Both the position numbers and the translations under genes were made by a program. 64,000 nucleotides of DNA from Phycobacter azelaicus (lineage in GTDB: Bacteria > Pseudomonadota > Alphaproteobacteria > Rhodobacterales > Rhodobacteraceae): the NCBI RefSeq assembly GCF_014884385.1, contig NZ_WKFH01000003.1, positions 3,690,001-3,754,000 on the forward strand, in the 5' to 3' direction. Shown here in pieces: positions 58,113 to 64,000 of this stretch (position 1 is its first letter; the number at the start of each line of letters is the position of its first letter). A model generated the notes under the pieces. That model was not told the DNA's origin. It saw only the letters and a program-made list of their open reading frames with translations, and made no database searches.

Positions 58113-60353
58113 ATGGCCAGCATCGGAAAAATCGCCCGCCGCAGCTTCCTCATTGGCTCTGCCGCCATCTTGGGTGGGGTGGCCTTTGGCACCTACAAAT
58201 ACCACCAGCCCGCGCCGAACCCGCTGACACCCAAGGATAGCCAGACCGCGCTCAATCCTTTCGTCATGGTGGATCAATCCGGGGTGACGCTGGTGGCCCC
58301 GCGCGCCGAGATGGGCCAGGGCGTTGAAACCTCCTGGGTCGCACTGATTGCCGAGGAACTGGATGTACGTCCCGAGGCGGTCAAGGTGATCCACGGCCCC
58401 GCCGCCAAGGCCTATTACAACAGCGCCATGATGGCCGAGGCCCTGCCCGGTCGCGGCTATGACGCCAGCAATTTCCAGCACTCGTTGGGGCAGATCGTCG
58501 GCCATATGTCCAAGTTTCTGGACCTGCAAGTGACCGGTGGCTCCTCTTCGATGAAAGACGGGTTCGAACGGATGCGGATGGCCGGTGCCACCGCGCGCGA
58601 AACCCTGAAAGAAGCCGCCGCGCAGCGCCTTGGCACCTCTCGGGCGCTGCTGAGCACCGAGGACGGCCATGTGATCGCCCCAGACGGCAGCCGGATCGCC
58701 TATACCGATCTGGCGGTCGAGGCCGCCGGGCTTGAGCCGCAGGAGGCCGAGCTGCGCCCTGCCTCCCAGTGGAAATACGTCGGCAAGGACATGCCGCGCC
58801 TCGATATGGTGGCCAAGGTCACCGGAACGGCGGGCTTTGGTGTCGACGTGCGCCTTGAAGGTATGAAATTCGCCGCCATCCGGCAAAGCCCCCATTTTGG
58901 CGTCGGCAAGACTTCCTTTGATGCCAGTGCGGCTGAAGGCATGCCGGGCGTCGAAAAGGTGCTGGATCTCGGGGATGCCGTGGCAGTGGTTGCGACGAAC
59001 ACATGGCTCGCCCAGCAGGCCGTGGATGCAATAGACATCACATGGGAGCCTGCACCCTACCCCGAAACCACCGATGCCATCTTTGCCAAGATCGAAAAGG
59101 CCTTTGACGATAGCCCAAACTCGACCATGCGCGATGATGGCGATGTCGAAAGCCTGCCCGAGGGCGCCGAGGTGATCGAGGCCGAATACCGCCTGCCCTA
59201 CCTCGCCCATGCCACCATGGAGCCGATGAACGCCACCGCGCTTTACACCGGTGATGCCCTGCAGATCTGGGCGCCCAACCAGGGGCCGACTGTGGTCCAG
59301 AAATCCGCCGCCAAGATCGCAGGTTTGCCGAAAGAGGCGGTCGAGGTTCACACCACATACCTTGGCGGCGGCTTTGGTCGCAGAATCGAGATCGACTATG
59401 CAAACCGCGCCGTTCAGGTGGCCATGCAGATGCGCGGCACGCCCGTGCAGCTGACCTGGAGCCGTGAAGAGGACATGACCCATGACTTCTACCGCCCCGG
59501 CGCCATTGCCCGCTATCGCGCGGCGGTGAAGGACGGCAAGGCGGTGATGGTGCACGGCAAGATCGCCGCGCAGTCCACCACGGTGGAGGGCGCGGGCCGC
59601 ATGCTGGGCCTGCCCATGTCGGGGCCGGACAAGGGTCATGTGGATGCGGCCTTCAACCAGCCGCTGGCGATCCCGAATTTCCGCGTCGAGGGCTATCTTG
59701 TGAAGCCGATGGTGCCGGTCGGCTTCTGGCGCTCGGTCGCGGCCTCCTTCAACGGCTTCTTCTCGGACACCATCCTGGATGAAATGGCCCATGCCGCAGG
59801 CCGCGACCCGCTGGAGTTCCGGCTGGAACTGGCCCGCGCCGAATGGGAGCCTGCGGCACAGGTGCTGGAAAAGGTCCGCGATATGTCCGGCTGGACCGGG
59901 AAAACGCCGGATGGCGTCGGGCGCGGCGTCGCGCTGGCCTATAGTTTCGGCACCCCCGTGGCCGAGGTGATCGAGGTGGTGGACGCGGACGGCCAGATCC
60001 GCATCAACAAGGCCTGGATCGCCGCCGACATCGGCCTGGCCGTGGATCCCCGCAACGTGGAGGCACAGCTGTTCAGCGGCCTCGCCTATGGTCTGTCAGC
60101 CGCCTGTTTCGGCGAGATCACCTTTACAGGTGGCGCGGTGGAGCAGCAGAACTTCCCCGACTACGAGGCGATGCGCATGCATACCATGCCAGCGGTCGAG
60201 GTCGCAGTGTTGCAGAACCAGACCCACATGGGCGGCGCGGGCGAGCCCGGCACCCCCCCGGCAGCCCCGGCACTGGCCAATGCGCTGTTCGACCTCACCG
60301 GCAAACGCGCCCGCAGCCTGCCCTTGATGCATGAGTTCGATCTGCTGGTTTGA
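58113..60353 (+). CDS. Molybdopterin-binding large subunit of an IorB-like aldehyde/aromatic hydroxylase
   Basis: 746-aa catalytic subunit. A twin-arginine signal (IARRSFLIGSAAILGGVAF) targets the folded enzyme to the periplasm. Cofactor-binding segments include RAEMGQGVETSW, YLGGGFGRRIEIDY and the late GGAGEPGTPPAAPALANALF, where the Glu in GAGEPG is the base expected in the family. The domain duplication seen in IorB-type enzymes is present. No cytochrome c or XdhC chaperone gene follows, so the electron acceptor is unknown. AGGAGGC lies before the ATG. Substrate probably an aldehyde or N-heterocycle. Confidence 0.93.
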   Translation: MASIGKIARRSFLIGSAAILGGVAFGTYKYHQPAPNPLTPKDSQTALNPFVMVDQSGVTLVAPRAEMGQGVETSWVALIAEELDVRPEAVKVIHGPAAKAYYNSAMMAEALPGRGYDASNFQHSLGQIVGHMSKFLDLQVTGGSSSMKDGFERMRMAGATARETLKEAAAQRLGTSRALLSTEDGHVIAPDGSRIAYTDLAVEAAGLEPQEAELRPASQWKYVGKDMPRLDMVAKVTGTAGFGVDVRLEGMKFAAIRQSPHFGVGKTSFDASAAEGMPGVEKVLDLGDAVAVVATNTWLAQQAVDAIDITWEPAPYPETTDAIFAKIEKAFDDSPNSTMRDDGDVESLPEGAEVIEAEYRLPYLAHATMEPMNATALYTGDALQIWAPNQGPTVVQKSAAKIAGLPKEAVEVHTTYLGGGFGRRIEIDYANRAVQVAMQMRGTPVQLTWSREEDMTHDFYRPGAIARYRAAVKDGKAVMVHGKIAAQSTTVEGAGRMLGLPMSGPDKGHVDAAFNQPLAIPNFRVEGYLVKPMVPVGFWRSVAASFNGFFSDTILDEMAHAAGRDPLEFRLELARAEWEPAAQVLEKVRDMSGWTGKTPDGVGRGVALAYSFGTPVAEVIEVVDADGQIRINKAWIAADIGLAVDPRNVEAQLFSGLAYGLSAACFGEITFTGGAVEQQNFPDYEAMRMHTMPAVEVAVLQNQTHMGGAGEPGTPPAAPALANALFDLTGKRARSLPLMHEFDLLV

Positions 60354-60382
60354 TCCGGCGAGGCGAGACTATGAACAAGAAG

Positions 60383-60410
60383 AGCCCGCCGCTGACCCGG
60401 CGGGCTTTTT
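60383..60410 (+). terminator. Terminator of the molybdenum hydroxylase operon
   Basis: 9-bp stem AGCCCGCCG / CGGCGGGCT with a 6-base loop CTGACC, followed by TTTTTCTTTG. Confidence 0.9.
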
Positions 60411-60470
60411 CTTTGCGCTAGCCTTGTTGGTCGACAATAAGGACGACGCGGACCTCCGAGAACTTGCCAA

Positions 60471-60920
60471 TTAGCGGCTTTGAAGCATGTTAAACGAGCG
60501 GATTGCCAATGGGAAAAGCCCCCAAAGAGTCGCGGCGGCCAACAGTGGTGGCCCAAGTAAGGCTCCGACTAACAACCATACACCGCCCTGGATTATGCCG
60601 AACCAAGCGCCACTTGCCACGAACAAGATCAACCAAATCACAAAGATCAAGAGGCCAACGTTGAAGGCAAGTCGTCGGCATTCATTCTGCGTCGGCTTGC
60701 GCTGCTGGCGGCCAAAGAACGTAAGACCCAAGGGAATTGGCGCAAAGACGAATGGGAATACCATCAACCCAATCTGAGTGATGGTTCCTGCAAGGCCCAA
60801 TCTCGCCAAAGGGACGCCACGAGGTTTATCAAGCGAGTAGTGGATCAAGGAAGACAGCATGAAGGCAATGATGATCCCCAAGACCAACAAAAGAACGTAA
60901 TAGATTGTGTATCGACCCAT
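60471..60920 (-). CDS. Hypothetical four-helix membrane protein (orphan)
   Basis: 149-aa protein of about four membrane helices: residues 5-27, 45-67, 86-106 and 110-135, with a basic loop after the second (RQQRKPTQNECRR). I recognise no family. Base composition looks clearly less GC-rich and codon choice less biased than in neighbouring genes, which suggests recent acquisition. No good ribosome site precedes ATG 60920. It has no partner genes. Confidence 0.7.
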   Translation of the reverse strand: MGRYTIYYVLLLVLGIIIAFMLSSLIHYSLDKPRGVPLARLGLAGTITQIGLMVFPFVFAPIPLGLTFFGRQQRKPTQNECRRLAFNVGLLIFVIWLILFVASGAWFGIIQGGVWLLVGALLGPPLLAAATLWGLFPLAIRSFNMLQSR

Positions 60921-61057
60921 ACACTATTGATAGTTGGCAAGACCGATGGAAACAAGCTTTGGCACCCGTCACTTTGGGCTCAAAGCGGACCAGTTCGATT
61001 GGGAGGGGATATTTCGTTCACCCTCTCCCCCCACGTTCGACTGAGACGAGCTCCCGA

Positions 61058-61837
61058 TCAGGCAGACTTCTGCAACGGTTTTGGACGCGCGCCATCCGCC
61101 CAGTCGCGCACGGCTTCGCCAAAGGCCTGGAACAGCGGGCGCGACACGGGGTCGTTGGCCGCATCCCACTCCGGGTGCCATTGCACGGCCATGGTAAAGC
61201 CGGGGGCATCCTTGACGTAGATCGCCTCGGGCGTGCCGTCGGGGGCGTGGCCGTCGATCACAATCCGCGCGCCGGGGTGTTTGATCCCCTGCCCGTGCAG
61301 CGTGTTGGTCATCACCTCATCGGCACCGAACAGGCGGTGGAAGACGCCGCCCGTGGTCAGTTTCACCGAATGGCGCAGGGCGAATTTTTCCTCGAGCGTG
61401 CCATCGGGAGGCATGCGGTGGTTCATCCGGCCCGGCAGATCGCGAATTTCGGGGTAAAGCGTGCCGCCCATGGCCACGTTCACCTCCTGAAAGCCGCGGC
61501 AGATGCCAAGGAAGGGCTGGCCCCGCTCGACGCAGGCGCGTACCAGTGGCAGGGCGATGGCGTCGCGGGCGCGATCAAAGGCGCCGTGGGCCTCGGTCTC
61601 TGCCTCACCGTACTCATTTGGGTGCACGTTCGGGCGCCCGCCGGTCAGCAGGAAGCCGTCAAAGCTCTCAAGCAGTTCTTCCACCGAGACAAAGCGCGGA
61701 TCGGAGGGGATCAGAAGCGGCATGCAGCCGGAAACTTCGGCCACCGCTTCGGAGTTCATCGTCCCACCTGCGTGGGCCGGATACTGATCGTTGATCAGAT
61801 AGGAGTTGCCGATAATGCCAACTTTGGGCCGCGCCAT
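61058..61837 (-). CDS. Class I glutamine amidotransferase-like hydrolase (PuuD type)
   Basis: 259-aa protein resembling gamma-glutamyl-gamma-aminobutyrate hydrolase. The nucleophile cysteine is in FLGICRGFQEVNVAMGG, the catalytic His in AVQWHPEWDA, and the glutamate two residues later. N-terminal PKVGIIGNSYLI and GFLLTGGRPNVHP are family-like. No other putrescine-pathway gene is nearby, so the substrate is a gamma-glutamylated amine or amino acid, not further defined. Confidence 0.88.
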   Translation of the reverse strand: MARPKVGIIGNSYLINDQYPAHAGGTMNSEAVAEVSGCMPLLIPSDPRFVSVEELLESFDGFLLTGGRPNVHPNEYGEAETEAHGAFDRARDAIALPLVRACVERGQPFLGICRGFQEVNVAMGGTLYPEIRDLPGRMNHRMPPDGTLEEKFALRHSVKLTTGGVFHRLFGADEVMTNTLHGQGIKHPGARIVIDGHAPDGTPEAIYVKDAPGFTMAVQWHPEWDAANDPVSRPLFQAFGEAVRDWADGARPKPLQKSA

Positions 61838-61992
61838 GATCTACTCGCAAAAGTCTGTTGAAGTTGAGAAAATCTACCGAGGCTTTGCCTCTCGTTCAAC
61901 TCGACAGCATGGCGCAGGCGCTTGTTCAGCCCCGCACAGGGCATGTAGCGGTGAATCTTAAGGCATTCATGCTATAGCCCCAACAACGACAA

Positions 61993-62019
61993 GGCCCGCA
62001 CGCAGGCTGCGCACGGGCC
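61993..62019 (-). terminator. Possible terminator after the GlcG/HbpS-like gene
   Basis: Stem GGCCCG-CA-CGCA / TGCG-CA-CGGGCC with a 2x2 internal mismatch and a 3-base loop. On the minus strand the tail TTGTCGTTGTT is only moderately T-rich. The rest of 61838-62042 has no recognised feature. Confidence 0.5.
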
Positions 62020-62042
62020 GCTCTTTCGCTTGATGTGGGGGA

Positions 62043-62468
62043 TCAGGCCTCGCCCACCAGCCCGACAGCCTCGATCCCGGCGAGGGCAGCGGCAGCGTCA
62101 TTGTCCGAGGTGTCGCCAGTCACACCAACCGCGCCCAGCACGGTGCCCTTCTTGTCGCGGAGCAGAACCCCACCCGGCACCGGCACGACCTGACCGCCAT
62201 AGACACCGTTTACAGCGGCCATGAAATAGGCCTGCTGCTCGGCGCGGGCCATCTGGGCGCTGCCGGACATGCCCAGCATCACCGCGCCATAGGCTTTGCC
62301 GTGGGCAATGGCAAAACGTCCCGGCGCCGCGCCATCTTCACGTTCAAAGGCCTGCACATGGCCGCCCGCATCCAGCACCACAACCGACAGGGGTTTGAGG
62401 TCCATCTCGCGGCCCTTTTCCAGGGCCTTGCGAATGATTGTGCGTGCGCGTCTGAGTGAGATCGTCAT
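62043..62468 (-). CDS. GlcG/HbpS family protein (DUF336-like)
   Basis: 141-aa single-domain protein of the GlcG/HbpS (haem-degrading/PduO-C-like) family. Diagnostic segments: SVVVLDAGGHVQAFERED, KAYGAVMLGMSG, PVPGGVLLRDKKGTVLG and AVGVTGDTSDNDAAAALAG. A GGAAGGAAACC site precedes the ATG. It is the neighbour of malate synthase G, as glcG is in glycolate/glyoxylate loci of many proteobacteria. It may bind haem or a corrinoid; its role with malate synthase is not known. Confidence 0.88.
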   Translation of the reverse strand: MTISLRRARTIIRKALEKGREMDLKPLSVVVLDAGGHVQAFEREDGAAPGRFAIAHGKAYGAVMLGMSGSAQMARAEQQAYFMAAVNGVYGGQVVPVPGGVLLRDKKGTVLGAVGVTGDTSDNDAAAALAGIEAVGLVGEA

Positions 62469-62510
62469 CTCCGGTTTCCTTCCGTTGAAGTATGTCTATC
62501 GAGATCGGTC

Positions 62511-62541
62511 AAAGAAAAGGACCGCAGGCAGGCTGCGGTCC
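62511..62541 (-). terminator. Rho-independent terminator of glcB
   Basis: Perfect 9-bp stem GGACCGCAG / CTGCGGTCC with a 5-base loop; on the minus strand it is followed by TTTTCTTTG. It lies 12 bases after the malate synthase stop, before the downstream GlcG/HbpS-like gene, so expression of the latter may depend on read-through. Confidence 0.82.
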
Positions 62542-62553
62542 GTTGGTGTGGTT

Positions 62554-64000
62554 TTACCCGGCGGCCTTCAGTTCCAGGCGGCGGGCGTGCAGCACCGGTT
62601 CGGTATAGCCCGAGGGCTGAATGCGACCCTTGAAGACCAGATCGCAGGCGGCCTGGAAGGCGATGCCGTCAAAGCCGGGCGCCATGGGGCGGTAGGCGGG
62701 ATCGCCCGCGTTCTGTTCATCCACCACAGCGGCCATCTTTTGCATCGCAGCCATGACCTGTTCTTCGGAGACAACGCCATGGTGCAGCCAGTTGGCCAGC
62801 GCCTGAGAAGAAATCCGGCAGGTCGCGCGGTCTTCCATCAGGCCCACATCGTTGATGTCCGGCACTTTCGAGCAGCCAACGCCCTGATCGACCCAGCGCA
62901 CCACATAGCCAAGGATGCCTTGCGCGTTGTTTTCGATCTCGTTGGCAATTTCGGCGTCCGACAGGTTCTGCCCTTCCATCACCGGGATGGTCAGCAGGTC
63001 CGCAAGCGTGCCACGCGCACCGCCTGCCTTCAGTTCATCCTGGCGCGCCAGCACGTCCACTTTGTGGTAGTGCGTTGCATGCAGGGTCGCGGCGGTCGGG
63101 GACGGCACCCAGGCACAGGTCGCACCAGATTGGGGATGGCCGATCTTGGCCTCCAGCATTTCGCCCATGCGATCGGGCATGGCCCACATGCCCTTGCCGA
63201 TCTGCGCGCGCCCTTTGAGGCCGCAAGCCAAGCCGATATCGACGTTGCGATCCTCATAGGAGGCAATCCAGGGGGTCGATTTCATCTCGCCCTTGCGTAG
63301 CATTGGCCCCGCTTCCATCGAGGTGTGGATCTCATCGCCGGTGCGATCCAGGAAGCCGGTATTGATAAAGGCCACGCGGGATTTGGCGGCGCGGATGCAT
63401 TCCTTGAGGTTCGCAGAGGTGCGGCGCTCTTCGTCCATGATGCCGATCTTGACGGTGTTGCGCGGCAGGCCCAGCGCATCTTCGACGTGATCAAAGATGC
63501 GCACCGCAAAAGCGACCTCTTCGGGGCCGTGCATCTTGGGCTTCACCACGTAGACCGATCCGTGGGTTGAGTTGCCGCCCTCGGATTTCAGGTCATGCAT
63601 GGCGATCAGCACTGTGATCATCGCGTCAAGGAAGCCTTCGCCCGCCTCCCGGCCTTCATTATCCAGCACTGCTGGGTTGGTCATCAGGTGGCCGACGTTG
63701 CGGATCAGCAAAAGCGAGCGGCCTTTCAGCGTTGCAGGCTCACCGGCAGGGGTCGTGTAGGAGATGTCATTGTTCAGAACACGGGTGAAGGTCTTGCCAC
63801 CCTTGCTGACTTCCTCAGCCAGATCCCGCTTCATCAGGCCCAGCCAGTTGGAATAGGCCTGCACCTTGTCCGCAGCATCAACGCAGGCGACAGAGTCCTC
63901 GCAGTCCATGATGGTGGAAAGCGCGGACTCCAGGGTGATGTCGTTAATGCCCGCGCGGTCGTCCTTGCCGATATTGCCAGAGGCATCAATCTCGACGATG
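62554..64000 (-). CDS. glcB: Malate synthase G (5' end off the window)
   Basis: C-terminal ~482 residues of the single-chain malate synthase G that condenses glyoxylate with acetyl-CoA. The visible part opens with [17 protein letters not shown] and goes on to [20 protein letters not shown], a signature of the G isoform. [38 protein letters not shown] and [20 protein letters not shown] follow, with the catalytic Asp region near [12 protein letters not shown]. It ends [10 protein letters not shown]. Missing sequence is due to the window edge. Confidence 0.97.
   Translation of the reverse strand, partial: IVEIDASGNIGKDDRAGINDITLESALSTIMDCEDSVACVDAADKVQAYSNWLGLMKRDLAEEVSKGGKTFTRVLNNDISYTTPAGEPATLKGRSLLLIRNVGHLMTNPAVLDNEGREAGEGFLDAMITVLIAMHDLKSEGGNSTHGSVYVVKPKMHGPEEVAFAVRIFDHVEDALGLPRNTVKIGIMDEERRTSANLKECIRAAKSRVAFINTGFLDRTGDEIHTSMEAGPMLRKGEMKSTPWIASYEDRNVDIGLACGLKGRAQIGKGMWAMPDRMGEMLEAKIGHPQSGATCAWVPSPTAATLHATHYHKVDVLARQDELKAGGARGTLADLLTIPVMEGQNLSDAEIANEIENNAQGILGYVVRWVDQGVGCSKVPDINDVGLMEDRATCRISSQALANWLHHGVVSEEQVMAAMQKMAAVVDEQNAGDPAYRPMAPGFDGIAFQAACDLVFKGRIQPSGYTEPVLHARRLELKAAG

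Overview
The window is a gene-dense, high-GC stretch of an alphaproteobacterial chromosome, almost certainly from the marine Roseobacter group (Rhodobacteraceae). The main evidence is a complex I (nuo) operon interrupted by the small extra genes typical of Rhodobacterales, a leucine (liu) catabolic cluster, an LpcC-type LPS core mannosyltransferase, an intact pntAB pair, and malate synthase G beside a GlcG/HbpS-type protein. The species cannot be fixed from sequence alone. No tRNA, rRNA, insertion sequence, prophage or CRISPR array was seen.

Layout. (1) 1-14142, minus: nuoABCDEFGHIJKL, with nuoL cut by the left edge. Inserted in it are a DUF5337-like membrane protein, a sugar-O-methyltransferase-like enzyme, two small lipoproteins, a DUF5333-like exported protein and an AhpD/CMD-like protein. 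A sigma70-like promoter lies just upstream of nuoA. (2) 14485-23725, minus: leucine/isovalerate degradation (isovaleryl-CoA dehydrogenase, methylcrotonyl-CoA carboxylase, HMG-CoA lyase, methylglutaconyl-CoA hydratase, an acyl-CoA synthetase). A plus-strand OmpW porin with an FNR-like box sits inside the cluster. (3) 23986-26860: a capsule-type protein, a DegT aminotransferase and a HAD phosphatase. (4) 26991-34836, mostly plus: glmU-glmS-alkD-like, then a lipoprotein on the minus strand, then moaA-waaA-lpcC-like, closed by a strong bidirectional terminator. (5) 34896-45973: a peptide-type uptake and hydrolysis locus. Minus-strand fused DppDF ATPase, ArgE-like deacetylase and three tandem M20 amidohydrolases diverge from plus-strand dppA-dppB-dppC. 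(6) 46225-53478: YeeE/YedE transporter, DUF3422 protein, pntBA, an ICMT-like methyltransferase, and an exported metallo-beta-lactamase-fold protein with a damaged metal motif. (7) 53652-56781, plus: SDR dehydrogenase, kynureninase and tryptophan 2,3-dioxygenase. (8) 56979-60353: a TetR regulator diverging from an IorAB-like exported molybdenum hydroxylase. (9) 60471-64000, minus: an orphan membrane protein, a PuuD-like glutamine amidotransferase, a GlcG/HbpS-like protein and malate synthase G, cut by the right edge.

The genes point to a heterotrophic, respiring cell that feeds on amino acids: it takes up peptide-like or acylated amino acids, hydrolyses them, degrades leucine and tryptophan, and passes reductant to complex I and transhydrogenase. 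Most operons are tightly packed with ATGA or TGATG start-stop overlaps. I did not find an obviously new multi-gene defence or mobile system. The best leads are the exported proteins embedded in the nuo operon, the MBL-fold protein that lost most of its HxHxDH motif under an ATTC-N8-GAAT site, the three-copy M20 locus, the TGTCA-rich TetR/Mo-hydroxylase intergenic region, and a perfect 21-bp hairpin between convergent genes.
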